From the NCBI GenBank assembly GCA_014529385.2, contig CM043965.1:11152412-11216411 (forward strand): a DNA stretch of 64,000 bases, given 5' to 3'. This stretch comes from Adiantum capillus-veneris. Its lineage: Eukaryota > Streptophyta > Polypodiopsida > Polypodiales > Pteridaceae. The first letter of the stretch is position 1. Every line of letters begins with the position of its first letter. The notes below the pieces were generated by a model, which was given only the letters and a program-made list of their open reading frames with translations, had not been told where the DNA came from and made no database searches. Of this stretch, positions 32,004 to 44,359 are shown piece after piece. A program made the translations under genes and the position numbers.

Positions 32004-34290
32004 AAGAGCCCTAGGTAGATGACCTTAGACTATTCCTACGAGGTAGAATTCCCTCTAGTTTTCCAGAGTCTTGTTTTTTTATTTTAGGTAGGATCTGAGA
32101 GTTGGACTTTTGAGATCTAGGAGAGGTGCTAGGGAGCATGTGACTTGCCTAGATTTTTTGCTATAGGTAGTATTAGTCGTGTTTTATTGTAAAAGGTGTG
32201 TGATTGATTTGTGAGGTGATAAAAACAATAACTAGTCCATGTGAGGTAGTGAAGCATTTTTCTCATTGTAAATGCAGCACCTAAGATGTGTAGAAGTAGT
32301 TGTATATATGACATGTTGATTATGATTTAGAGCTATTCATCACACAATTATTTACTTGTGTGCTTGTTTGTGTTTAAAATCCTAGAAAATTTTGATCTTT
32401 AGGGTAAAAATACAATAAACAAGATTTTTGGAATATTTGTGCATGACTAAATGATGCTAAGTACTTAAGAAAGCATACGCAAGAGATCTGTTGATAAAAC
32501 TTGCAATTTTGCAACTCTAGACTTTATACGCGTATGATGTCCTAAGGGCTAGCAGAAGGCCAAGCTGGACAAAATAGATTGCACCAAAGTGTTTAAAAGG
32601 GGTGTTTTACCCTCGGTACACCTTGAGACCAGAGTTTTGACCAACACTTAGTACCAAAAGGACAAAGACATAGTGCCAAAAACAAAAAAAAAGAAACTTG
32701 TGATTCTGAGCATAGCTTTGCATTGGTAAACGTGCTTGAAAACTAGTGTTATAGATTTTTGGATGCTTGTGGATAAGATTTGGACAAAAAATACATCAGC
32801 AGACATCATACGCGTATGATGTTTGAGGAGTGAATTTGGTAGCCAAATTGACTTTTTAACATTATACCCAGATTTTGCAGGTTGTTTTGAGCACATACAC
32901 CAAGTTTTATTTCATTTGGTGGACATATAGATTGTATATTGAGAGGATTTCACTCTTTCTAGGAAATTCCTTGTAAAAAAGTGGTGATTTTGTGAAAGTT
33001 TGACTTCCAAAATTTGCTGTGAGCACATGTGTGCATGTTGTGCACATCAAGGGGCACTTGAGGTAGAAACAAAATTTCAATCTGACCAGAAAGACATCTT
33101 ACACATATGATGTCCTAAAGGCCAGATTCGGGGTCAAAGGACACCTTTGAGAACACCATTGTAATCTAAAGTAGTTATGAGGAATAGGAAAAATCCCATT
33201 GAATTTAAAGCATTTTTGGGCTTGTAAATACCAAGAGATGGATCTAGGAAACAGGAATTCTTGAATTGATCATATCTAGCTCAAAAAGTGTTGAGAATTG
33301 AGTTTTGAAAGTTGTTGTGAGCTGCTTGTGTGGTGGAGGACCTCTGGAGTGAGTTTCACCTCATTTTGATCATCTAGACATCATATGCATATGATGTCTG
33401 AAGGGCATTTTTAGAGATCAGTGTTGACATCAGAGACGACCAGGGTGTTTAGCACCACAAAAGAAGCTTAGAGACCAAGTTTCATCCAATTTGAGTCATC
33501 TTTGACTTAGAGGACCTCTCTGAGAGGCTAACAACAAGTAAGACATAATTATGGGTGATAGACCTACAAAGGGGTGTCTGAATCACTTGGGGTGAATAGA
33601 GAACATCAAGAAGAGTCTAAATTTCAAGTTTGGGCTAATTCTGAGCACTTAGACATCATATTCATATGAAGTATGAAGGCTCATTTTAGGGCTTAGATAG
33701 TAATCTGACTGTCCACCAAGAACCTTCCTTGTGATCCTAAGATCTAATCTATCTCTTTAGATCAATGTATAGAGATCACTAAGGCAATGAGTTCCTTATA
33801 TACAATTGTTTGGTTGGAACTAACCCTCTAGTTATACCGATCAACACTATAGAGCACTTAAGTGAGAATCACTATTTTGACAAAGTATTGCAAAGTCAAA
33901 AATTTTGTATAGATAGATAGAACCAAGGATTCTTCAAGGTGGTGATCATTTTGGAGTGAAAACTACTTTACAAGTTGAAGAATCTATTTGAAAGAAAATA
34001 AGAGCAAAGAGCAGTTGCAAGCAGACTTCTAAGGTAAGAGTTTTAGATCAATAGTTGTGTGTGTAAAAGATTTGATCAATTCGAGACCAGGTTAGCTTAG
34101 TGTCGACAAAAGAGAGTGTAAACCAAGCAAGGATAGATCTGTTCGCTTCAATCATAAAGAAGGCAATGATACTGACACCTCTTTTGATGAATCATATTAG
34201 TGGATGGCTAACTAACAACTTGGAGTTTTTCAACAACAAGGGAATATGGGGGGTAGCACCTCCCAAGAACCCTTAAAGATACCAAAATAC
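32004..34290 (+). repeat. Element C leader with five palindromes at ~283-bp spacing
   Basis: The 2.3-kb non-coding leader carries copies of a palindrome with core ATCATACGCGTATGAT at 32520-32541, 32802-32822, 33093-33114, 33377-33398 (centre ATGCAT) and 33652-33673 (degenerate). The start-to-start distances are 282, 291, 284 and 275 bp. Between the palindromes only weak similarity is seen (for example ACCAAGTTT-CAT segments just upstream), so an old tandem array with a conserved palindrome is likely. The first unit aligns with the first unit of D. Confidence 0.8.
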
Positions 34291-34299
34291 ACACAAATC

Positions 34300-35695
34300 T
34301 TCCTAAAGGTAACAATTTTGGGAATATTGGGATTTACAAGCACGGGGAGGGAAGAGTCCTCTCTTACTACCGGTGCATGGAGTCCCATGTGAATGAATTA
34401 AGCAAAGACAAAGTCCTGCACTTGTTTTCGTATGATTTTGCAACCGAAACCCATATCATTTTTGCTAGTAAGTATGGACGATAATAGAAGCCAATTCATT
34501 CAGAAGATGTAAGGAGAGTGATAACACCAAAACTGTTGGTTCAAGATTCTGAAGGGAAGCAAAAGCCCATAGAAACCCCTAGAAAATCTACAAATCTCTT
34601 CTCAGACGGTTATGACATCACATCGTAATCATATAGACAGCCATTTCCCAACCCTCAGAACTCAAAAGCCTTACCGCTATCATTTCAAGCATGGACTGAG
34701 CATTTTCAAACATCATACCAGAACATGAAAGGGGGTGGATATGAGGCCATGTTAGGGCTAGAAGTAGCACCAAAACTTATCAAAACCACCACTCCATCAG
34801 CAATACCAAGACAAGAGTAGAACGAGAATACCAAATTCGACAAAGACTGAAGCACTACATCTAGAACAAGAACAAGAAGAAAGGGTCCAAGCAAAGAAAC
34901 GACCACTTGCTAGATCAATCAAGAATTATGGATTAGGAGCACCCCTAGGTGAGGAACATGTACCATATCCTAAGCTAGAAAGTTCTCATAGAGGAGGAAT
35001 GGGATGAAATTTATGGATCACCATAGACTCATACCATATTAAGTCCAAAAAAGGGCTAGTAAGAAATATTCTGGAAATAGGGACCCAAGGGATCACGTGG
35101 AAACATTTGTGCGCATCATTAGAGATGAGAAAGTCCTAGAATTTCTCACAAATTTTGTAGGATTTGGGTTAACTCTAGAGAAGAGTGCCACCACCTGGTT
35201 TGATTCCGTTGAACGTAGAGATTTCAAGTCAATGGAGGAGTTATTTGACGAGTTTATTGAGGAATTATCTCAAAGAGGGATAGCTCACAATATGGTCTCG
35301 CAAATTCATAAGTTCTTGCAAAAGGAAGGATAATCTGTATGAAAACCAGCTTTAAGGCTGAAATGCAACGTAAAATTTTTCCCTGTGGAAGAGTTATTAA
35401 TGCATTCCAGACTCATGTTGATATTTATCTGAGGACTAAGGAATGTGGACCTTCAGAAGGATCTGCATATGAAGAGGAGCAAAACTCTAAACGAGTTGAC
35501 CAAAGAAGCCCTATACCTAGTAGACAATTGTGCGGTCTACAAGGAAGGTGACTATAAAGACTTAGATGATGATTTGTCATCACAGCATAGTGGATCTAGG
35601 TCCAAAAAATCAACACAAAAGAGCGAGGAAGTTGTAAGTCAAGAGAAACTTATTGAAGAAGTGCTCAAAAGGATAAGCCCATTTGCTAAGCCATA
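34300..35695 (+). pseudogene. Element C gag (decayed)
   Basis: Frames align with element A gag. The N-terminal extension has GIYKHGEGRVLSYY, NELSKDKVLHLFSYDFATETHIIF and RKSTNLFSDGYD. The capsid part is the 35097-35333 frame (TFVRIIRDEKVLEFLTNFVG, TTWFDSVERRDFKSMEELFD, EELSQRGIAHNMV), then, in another frame, DLQKDLHMKRSKTLNELTKE and LYLVDNCAVYKEGDYKDLDDD. Stops and frameshifts occur throughout. Similarity ends near 35760, so the rest of the element is missing or lies elsewhere. Confidence 0.82.
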
Positions 35696-35699
35696 GGGA

Positions 35700-36821
35700 A
35701 AAAATGGACAAATCATGTGATGAATGAGTGTTACTACAACAAGGGATATGTGAGAGAGCAACAATATGACCCACCAGCCCCGCGGGGTTCACTATGTGTA
35801 AAGCCACCATATCACGTGCGTTCAAGAAATGTTTGTAAAACCCCTTATCTGTGAATTTTGTTAAGAATATAATGTACCCTTGTCTTTTACAATTTGTAAG
35901 TTTTTTCAAAATTTGAAAAAATAACGCCCTTCTGTATATATATTTATGTAAGTTTCAAGAACTTTAAATACCCTTCTGTTGAACTCACGTGATAGGTTAC
36001 ATTTTTATTAGGTGACCTCCCCGGGCCACCAGCCCAGGTAGCACCTCTTGTTCCAACCCTTATCAAGTTTTGACTCCTATATCTGATAGCTAGAAGAAAA
36101 ATGCAATTTTCTCTGTTTGATTTTGCTTTTGGTAACTTTTTTCAACATTAACTTGATAGGGGTGGTTCTTCCATCAAGACCTACGTCAAGTCTTGGCCAA
36201 ATACTGCTTTTCTAGCTAGTAGTTGGGAGAAAAATGCGATTTTCTTTTGTCAATAGGTAGAATCACAGTTTTTTCTAGATTTCACTTTTCCACAGGTTTT
36301 TGATATCACTTTAGGTCCAATGTGTCACAAGAAATCAAAATTTCCACAAAAAATGAACTTCATTGGTGAATTTCCCTCTTTCATGACACTATTAACTCTC
36401 AAGCAACCATTTGTTCACTCTCTTTTTGCTGATTTTCACATGAAGCACATGCTAGCACAAGTCTCAACCCAATTGTGGATAAAGCCTCATCCAAAGATGC
36501 ATCTGCTTACCCTACTCGTGGAACAAATGAAACCATCTCTCAAAACAACTTACTACAAAAAATCTGAAATCTGCATTTTTCTTGCATTTTTTAGCCTATT
36601 GTGAACTTCATTGCTCTAACCCCGTCACCAACAAAGCTATAGAGCAAGATTTAAACCTATTATCAACACTTTATTCTATCTTCTAACTACTCTTATGGCC
36701 ATAATCTCACCACTACAAACACAAAGACCCAAGATGCCTCGATCTCCACTTCTACTCTACTCTATCTAACTAGTATATCAAAGGTAACTTTGTCGGTTTT
36801 TGTATGTGTTCACACTAGTCT
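35700..36821. other. Non-coding stretch, possibly the leader of a minus-strand element
   Basis: Begins with a short gag tail (KKWTNHVMNECYY, shared with 48.25 kb), then AT-rich sequence. Two related segments about 138 bp apart (near 36090 and 36228) share AGAAAAATGC(A/G)ATTTTCT. No ORF was recognised. The remnant PBS at 36822 suggests it is the leader of an old minus-strand A-type element. Confidence 0.3.
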
Positions 36822-36853
36822 AGGTTCTCGTTCCTTGGCAATGTCACTCCTAG
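36822..36853 (-). other. Degenerate tRNA-Asp-type PBS of a further minus-strand element
   Basis: On the minus strand GACATTGCCAAGGAACGAGAACC resembles, in degraded form, the A-family PBS and its downstream box (TTGCCGGGGACGAGAACCC). It would place an old LTR to its right from about 36854. Confidence 0.35.
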
Positions 36854-38620
36854 TGTTTGCGGGGTCTTTTTAAAAAATCTGCCATATCTCACAAAGAGAT
36901 AGTCCCAAGACTAAAATATTAATTTAAGGGAGAAATGACTAGGGCATGGAGGCATGCCAAGAGGTTGTCAGTCTCTTGTTTGAACACAATACACTGTGTG
37001 GAAACAGTCTATGAACTCTCTAATGGTGGAAACCTGTCTATCTCCCTAACCCAATCACATATATTCACATACAAAACTAGTAGAAAATGCACTCCGATCA
37101 GCACCAAACTTGGTAGGTACATTGCTTACTAGGTCATAAACACTTCTCAACCAGCAAACCTAACTTTTGTACCCTGGGAAAAATCACAATTTTCTCTAGG
37201 GGCAAAATTGCAGGTCAGCAAATGTGATGTTGGACACACCTACTAGATGCTCCTTGAAAGTATACATGATTTTCAAGGGTGTTAGCTACCTTGGTGTGGC
37301 ATCAGTAGTCCAAATCAAATCCGTAATTCTTAAATTGGAGGCCCCTCTTTTACGGCCATGTTTGGAATCAGTGTATCAATTTGTAATCCCCACTGTTTAT
37401 AGTATAAAGATTTTTTATTTTTACGTATTGCACTTTGTTTTGATCCACATAGAAGGTATGATGCTTATTAGCCCTAACCTTTTTTTCAAACTCAATTGTA
37501 CGGTCATATAACCTTACTGCATACTCCTTGCTAGGATCCAAGAAAATTTGAGCCCCATGCTTGTTACTCTTATAGAAGGTTAAAATGTGCTTGCACATGA
37601 GAGAGGTTCCAATCCCTGACTGTGTTGAAAAGGAAGACATCTTTCAACTTGAGTTGGAATAAGTGTTCTAAAATCTCCTCCACTATAGTCTCTAAAAGCT
37701 TCCTTTGGTTTATGATTTCTTATGTAAATAATCTAACATAGTCTCAATATTATAGGCTTGATTTGCAACAAAACGTCCTACCTTTAGGTAGATAGAAACT
37801 TGAACTACTCAACGGAAATGAATATCTAGACTTCAATAGCAATATCAACACGTTTTGGGTGTCATTCCTTGAATCTAATAATTTCCCAAGATAATTACAA
37901 TCTCCATGTTGAATCAAGAGTTTATAAGTTAGTCTACTTATCAACAAAAATATACAAGAAATTTTGATGTAATCTTTTTCTTCAACCCTATCAAAACAGT
38001 CACAATGTCAATCTGCAACCTTTAATTCTAGAAAACTCAACTTCAAGTAGCAACAATGTCCAAATAGCTTCAAACTTGCTACAGTATTTGCTTAAGGTGG
38101 CTAACAAAGTTTTGCACCAAAACATGTCAAAATGGACCTCTCTTGCTAGTAGAACATAATAAGCACGCTTATTGTCTACTAGGTCAAAAAATGACAATTT
38201 GCACTTGTTCTTGTCCACACTCGTCAAGTATGTCCCCAATAAGCTCTGAAGGAGGTTATTCCTATTTTCTATCATTTTGATCTCAATCTCCAATCCCCTT
38301 TTGTGTGTGCTGTTTGGTTTAAAAGTTTTGTGAGTCTACTTGACAACTTACAAGTCCAAATTCTACCAAACTTGAATTAAAGCCTCCTTACATTATGCTG
38401 ATCCAATGAAGTTGAAAAAAGGTCAAAATCGTGTTGTTTAGGCCTCCAAGATATTGAGGATTCTTATTATCTAGGTAGTGATTTTTTGCACTTTTTCCAA
38501 TATTTCACCTCCCACAATTGCAACAAGGTGTTTAAATATATATCAGAGGTTTGGTCAAGTTCTATTTAGTTTCAAGTGTTTTCACTTTCATTTGTATGTC
38601 TGTTAAGAGAGAGGATTGTT
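36854..38620. other. Unresolved AT-rich region, possible old LTR
   Basis: Contains several short minus-strand frames (for example 37640-37368 with IFLDPSKEYAVRLYDRTIEFEKKV, and 38293-38000 with FFDLVDNKRAYYVLLAREV) that look protein-like but match nothing I recognise. No RNA gene was seen. It may be an LTR or internal part of the element primed at 36822-36853. Confidence 0.25.
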
Positions 38621-38722
38621 TTGGCCTAATTTGATCATTATAATCACTTTTGCCTTCACAAAGTATCAACTTATCACCCAAACAAGATGCTCACTTGAGA
38701 AAAGTTCACTTTCAAGCTTGAG

Positions 38723-38724
<2 letters not shown>

Positions 38725-38783
<59 letters not shown>
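38725..38783. repeat. (GA)n microsatellite
   Basis: About 29 GA units, uninterrupted. Confidence 0.97.
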
Positions 38784-38785
<2 letters not shown>

Positions 38786-39539
38786 CAAGGCTCCCTCTCC
38801 CTCCCCGTATGCGGGTGCTATGTGTAGGTAGCCGTTGGCAATGGGTGGCATCATCTTCCATTTTTTGGAAACTTTTTTTGCAGGATGGCAGTAGCGGTAG
38901 GTGGAAATGGGGGCTCCTTTGGCCTCACCCTTTTTATTTGGGATAAGGGAGTCCACCTAACTGTACCGCTTGATGCCACTGGTGCTTATAGAGTGGTTCT
39001 CCCATGCTCTAACATGCAAGAAAACTCGACAAAGCAATGGTTCACATGCAATGCAAAATTAGGTGGGATAAGTGTTTGATAGATATAGCAAGTGCCAAAA
39101 CCCCTTTTCTTCTTTTCTTGTCTCTAGTGTGTGGGGTGCCGATGTGTGTGAGCTTGTGTGCCCCCTAGACCGTCTGTGTGTATGCAAGAGAAAGAGAGAG
39201 AAGTGTTGAGTTGTGGAAGTGCTCAAAGCACAAAAAATTGGGATGATTGTTTTCTAGTGACTATGCGGAGTGTGTGTGAAAGTGGTGTTTTTATAGTGGA
39301 AAGATGTAGTTTTCAAGGTGTTTCTGAGAGGAGTGGGGTGTTGTGAGTACCCTTGGATATAGAGAGGCAATCTAGTAGGGTTTTTTAGTGTGTTCTCATT
39401 CCTCTTTCCTTCGTTTTGTTCACTCAATAGCATTTGGTTGCTCTTGATTGAAGGTGAAGATAGGGTTCGACGATGTTGGATGTGCGGATTTTGAAGAGCA
39501 AGTGTTGTGAAAGATGTTGTTCTTGGGCTTTTGACTTTT
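38784..39539. other. Non-coding stretch, no feature recognised
   Basis: Short ORFs on both strands, G/T-rich around 39120-39360. I see no homology to the elements around it. It could be the LTR or leader of the gag fragment that follows. Confidence 0.25.
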
Positions 39540-40054
39540 GCTGGGGTTGATGATGAAATAAATTGGTTCAAAGCTTATGGATTGTTTTTTTTGTAAAGAA
39601 GATTGTCAAGAGAAGAAGTTATGGTTCAAGCTTTTTTGCTCTTGGTTGGTGGTAAAGCGAAGGAGTGGTACAACGGATTGCATGATGATGAAAAGCTAGA
39701 TTGGGAGGCTTTAGAAGTGGCCTTGCAAAGAAAGATTGTGGTGGATATGCAGTTGGATGAAGTGAATCATAGGTTGGAAGGTTTAAAGAAAATCTTGGAT
39801 GGGAATTTTTGAGCATTGGAGTGGGAATTTGAGACTCTTTAGGGACAACTTTTAATGGTAACTGCTAAGGAAAATGATGGTTTTTAAAAGTGAGCAAGTT
39901 CATGAATTGCCTGCATGAGGATTTTTGAGATAAAGTGGAAATGGATGGGCCTGTGTCGTATGCAAAAGCAATAAATTTGGAAAGATGCTAAATTAAGAAG
40001 GTTTTGGAGAAGAGGCAAGCTAGGAAGGGTTTGCCAAGTGCGGTGGTCCCAAAG
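39540..40054 (+). pseudogene. Retrotransposon gag fragment (different family)
   Basis: Frames encode a capsid-like segment: SREEVMVQAFLLLVGGKAKEW, YNGLHDDEKLDWEALEVALQ, then after stops DKVEMDGPVSYAKAINLER and EKRQARKGLP. The pattern (KAKEWYNGL...DWEAL) is that of a retrotransposon gag domain. It is truncated on the right by the LTR of element D, so D inserted into it. Confidence 0.65.
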
Positions 40055-40154
40055 CTAGTTGGGAACACCAAAATGAAACATCCATTTTTATCATATTTAA
40101 TTTTGATGGATATGAGAGATTATTTTTGATGAGAATGTATCTCTCAAGAGTGAG

Positions 40155-40163
40155 GTATAAAAG
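40155..40163 (+). promoter_or_regulatory. TATA box of the element D LTR
   Basis: GTATAAAAG within the LTR. Transcription would start about 25-30 bp downstream, so the compound microsatellite would lie in the RNA. Confidence 0.6.
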
Positions 40164-40227
40164 ACAAAGTTTTGTAATCCTAAAAACACTTCTAATTAAT
40201 CAATATTTTGCGTCTACAATGCTATGA

Positions 40228-40351
<124 letters not shown>

Positions 40352-40977
40352 CCTTATCTCTTCTTTTCACTTGCTAAGGAGAAGCCATTGCAAAGGAAAC
40401 ACCACCAATGAGTTAGCATTGGTGAGGGCTACACACCAATGCCAAACTTGTGAGTTTTCGATTCCGCCATGAGGCGAGCTGTCACGAGCTTCTGAGTGAG
40501 CTATCTTGAAAATTGTGTGTCTATTTTGAGATTTCTTCATATTAGTTGAATCTCAAAGAGAAGAGCTACACATTAAAATCATGTAGGTTGATAATTGATG
40601 ACCTGTATTACAGAGTGTATTTTCATACGCGTTTTCTACACCAAGTGGTTATGAGTGGGATATAGGACCAAAGTCCACAACGTAGTGACCTCTTGGTAAG
40701 TAGAGGATTCCCTACAAGTTTTGAGGCGATTCAAGGACAATTGATCTTGATTTTGATAGCACAAGTGTCGTAGGTTTTGTTATAGTCTCACAAGCTCATA
40801 GGATGTCTGGAATTAATTTCCTTGAGTAGTGATTGTCTATAAAAGTTTGAGTAGGTGTTTGACAACCATTTGCTTGTTTCCATGTGCGTGTGGGTTGAGC
40901 TACATCCTTGGATGACATTTGGTATGTTGGTTTAGTTCTTACTATGCTAGCATATGTCCGTGACATATCCACCAACA

Positions 40978-40998
40978 TTGGCAGCATTGCCGAGGACG
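40978..40998 (+). other. Element D primer-binding site (tRNA-Asp type)
   Basis: TTGGCAGCATTGCCGAGGAC, followed by GAGAGCCCTAGGTAGATGACC, which is the same context as element C. Confidence 0.82.
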
Positions 40999-42222
40999 AG
41001 AGCCCTAGGTAGATGACCTTAGACTAGTCCTGAGAGGTAGAAGTCTCTCTGGTTTGCCATAATATTTTCATCTTATTCTAGTTAAGATTTTGGAGTTGGA
41101 CTCATGAGATCTTAGAGAACTTCTAGGGAGCATGTGACTTGCTTGGATTTTTTGCCATAGGTAGTATTAGTCGTATTTAAGTGTTGATGGTGTGTGAGTG
41201 ACTCGTGAGGTGATAAAAGTGTTAGCTAGTCTGTGTGAGTCAGTGAAGCATTTTTCTAATCATAAATGCAACACCCCATATGATGTGTAGGAGTAGTTTT
41301 AGGAAGGACATCCTGATTATGATCTAAAGCTATTCATTACATAGTTATGTGATTGTTTGCGTGTAAGATCCCAAAGAAGTTTGATTTTTAGGATAAAAAT
41401 GCAATAAATAAGATTTTGAGGATATTTGTGCATGACTGAATGATGTTGAGTATATAAGAAAGCATATGCAAAGGATCTGCTGAGGAAATTTACAATTCTA
41501 CAACTCTAGACTTCATACGCATATGATGTCTTGAGGGCTATCAAAGGGCCAAGTTTGACAAAATTGATTGCACCAGAGTGTTCACAAGGGGTGTTTTACT
41601 CTAAGTACACCTTGAGATTAGAGTTTTGACCAACATTTGGTGCTTCAAACACAAAAGGCAAAAAATAATAGGGTGAAATTTAGAAAATTGATTTGTTTGA
41701 GCTTCAAGGGGTGTGACAATTCTTGATAAGGCATAAAATCAGTAAGGAAACTCTGAAGACTAGTTTGTACCAATTCAGAGTGCAAAATCATAGATAGACA
41801 TCATACGCGTATGTATTGTCTCAAGGGCAAATATGAAAGTTCAACAGATTAACTGACCACATAGAAGGGTTTGACTTGTTATTTTGAGCTTATTGGAAAA
41901 ATTTCATTGCACTGGAGCATTTGTTTTTTAATCAAAGAGGATTTTACAATTTTAGAGATGAAAAAGCTAAAAAGTGGTGATTCTGTACAATGTTGGCTTC
42001 TAAAATTTAATGTGAGTGCACATGTGTATGCTGTACACATCAAGAGGCAACTAAGATATATATATTTTTTCCACTTTGGCCAATTGGACTTCCTACGCAT
42101 ATGAAGACTTAGAGGTCATATTTGGGTCAAAACACACATTTGAGTTCACCCTTGTGTTCTAGAGCATTTAAGAAGCAAATAGAAAAAACCTTATTGAATT
42201 TGGAGCTTTTTTGGGCTTGCAA
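40999..42222 (+). repeat. Element D leader with three palindromes
   Basis: Aligns with the C leader. Palindrome copies are at 41509-41530 (centre ACGCAT), 41797-41820 (a 2-bp insertion in the right arm) and 42087-42108; spacings are 288 and 290 bp. Homology to C stops at about 42222 (TTTTTTGGGCTTG), where another sequence begins. Confidence 0.78.
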
Positions 42223-44100
42223 AGTGTGAGATCCCCAATCCGCCAACACCAAAAATTGGGATGGGGTCCTTGACAGGTATCTACGCCTAATAAAAATCAG
42301 AGTCTCTGAACCAGAAAAGTCCAAGGAATAGACCTTTACCATTGACAAGGGCTTGGGTCTATAGCCCTAGAAGAAGATCTAGTCCTGTCTCCCAGTGAAA
42401 ACGGGCAACATATTGTAAGTCCAAAAGTCTTTCAGCCCTATAACTTCCACAAGTTGGGCTAAGGTATCCTCAACCAACACTTTCCCCCCCTAACATATGT
42501 GAGGGCACAGCTGCTACTGACGGACTCCTCTTCCAAGTGAAGAAGTTTTCTAAACATTTTTAGTGTGCAGGGATGGATAATTACCTCACTAATCAGGTCC
42601 ACCCGTCCATGATTGACAACTATAGTCAATCCTCACTTACCACCTTGCACTCACACATGATTCTTTTGTTTTCTAATTACTATCACATTGTTTTAACATT
42701 TAAAATAATGGTTTCTTTTAACTTTTTGTCACAGTTATTCCTTCAATCAAGTATTAGTGCTCGGCTTCACAAAACCTCACCACCCTCCAAAGGCTCAATC
42801 CAATTACATGACCGTCTCAAGTGTTGTCCACAATTTGCACATACATAGGCAGTTGTCCATAAGGACCCACATTCCCTTTACATTCTCTGCATGGAAAAAT
42901 AGAAATATTTCACAAGAATTGGAGCATAGGAGCACTTTCTCCTCTGTGGGGGCACTAAAACAATGTTAGCATGTAAATGACAAGGAAAACAAGTGCCTCT
43001 TTAGCCTTGCACGAATCACACCATTGGAAGGAAGAACTATTACACTACCAAAAACACCTGTGAAAAACCCTTGTAGAGATTTATGAGAAACCCTTCAAGA
43101 ATGAAACAAATTCAAAATTAGGAGAAACCAAGGATATCATGACAAATATTATCTCATGGAGATGTCCGTAGAGGATCCATAAACAAAAAACAGATGAAAG
43201 ATGAAAGAGTTATGGCCACTCAAAATTGGGGGTGTACTCTTTCTTGCTAAAACATGAGCTCTCTGAAAAGTGTTCAAGTGTTCTAGCTATTAAAATGGAG
43301 CTGACTTATCCCTTTTAATCAAATCCCTTTCTTCTCTCTCCTTAGTCGACAAGGCCTCTTGGGGGTTTCATTTTACTTGGTCCACTTTAGGCCTTTTTTG
43401 GCAAAGTTTGGGGCCATGTCAGTGACTTTATGCACATGGGAGGGGGGGGGGGGGGGATTGTGTAGAGGACCAAAAACGTGATAAGGCGCCTAGACGGGCA
43501 ATGTGTGTAGTTGGAAAAGGCACCCCTCTCTCCCCAAGATCCCATGAGTCCATCAAACCAAGCTCTCCATAAAGTGATACAACTAATGGGGGTTTCCCCT
43601 TTACCCTATATACCCCCCAGTCTCCCCTTTTCCCTTCCCATGTGGGATAATTCCCATGCCACATGGCAAATTCCTCCCCAATCCTCCCAACTCCCTCATG
43701 CCCAATTAATTTCCAGCTTCTCCCCCAAGCACGAGAACTTCTCAGACAACATTCCCAAAAGCATAACTTGTTGCCCCGATCACCGAATGACACACCGTAA
43801 CACATGGCTTGGAGACCATCATCCTGGCTACTTCTAGAAATCTTAAATCTCAGCATTTCCGATTCCAATCACCAAGGTGGCCCAATTGCCTTTGTTGCAT
43901 GCACTTGCAATCACTTTATAAGTTGAGACCGCGCACTGTGGATGCTCATAACTTGTGATGTACAAGTCCGATTCATGGACTATAAATCATGGCTGAATGT
44001 ACTTGTTAAAAACCATGTCTTGGAGACTTGAACAACCCAAAACATCAGCATCCAAGCCTGGAAAAACCACACCTTTGTACATGAATTTTTACATGGTCAC
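42223..44100 (+). repeat. Putative solo LTR or LTR fragment interrupting D
   Basis: Starts TGTGAGATCCCCAATCC, resembling a common plant LTR start (TGTGAGATCCCACATC). It contains a TATA-like CCTATATACCCC at 43601-43612 and no ORF. A ~145-bp part (42575-42720) recurs at 57556-57700. A run of 15 G is at 43442-43456. The right end and any target duplication were not found, so the solo-LTR call is tentative. Confidence 0.4.
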
Positions 44101-44117
44101 TTCCAAGACTTGCAAAG

Positions 44118-44350
44118 CTATGTACACATATATACATGAGGTTGGTGGGCAAGATTTTGGCATGATCTAATGAATTTATGTTCATCCAAAAAATGCATGA
44201 CAATGGGAAATTTGTTTTTGATAGTGATATGATTTAGTGATCGATAGTCCACACACATGCGGTATGTACCATCTTTCTTTTGCACTAAAAGGACTGGAGA
44301 ACAAAAGGGAGAGGAGCCAGGCCTCACCATCCCTTTGTCTATCAATTCTT
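44118..44350 (-). pseudogene. Element F reverse transcriptase, N-terminal fragment
   Basis: The frame encodes [41 protein letters not shown], the first RT blocks of a Ty3 element, then degrades after KNKFPI. The catalytic half is missing: F is truncated on its 3' side here. It matches the E RT at YRMCVDYR(S/T)LN. Confidence 0.85.
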
Positions 44351-44359
44351 ATACTTGCC

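Noticed and set aside
37368-37640. Protein-like minus ORF as a host gene
   Set aside because: No recognised domain, no adjacent exon signals, and it is located in a probable old LTR. Recorded only as unresolved.
43428-43868. 146-codon minus ORF
   Set aside because: Low-complexity reading of a C-rich, poly-G bounded LTR-like segment. Overlaps an equally long plus ORF. No motif.
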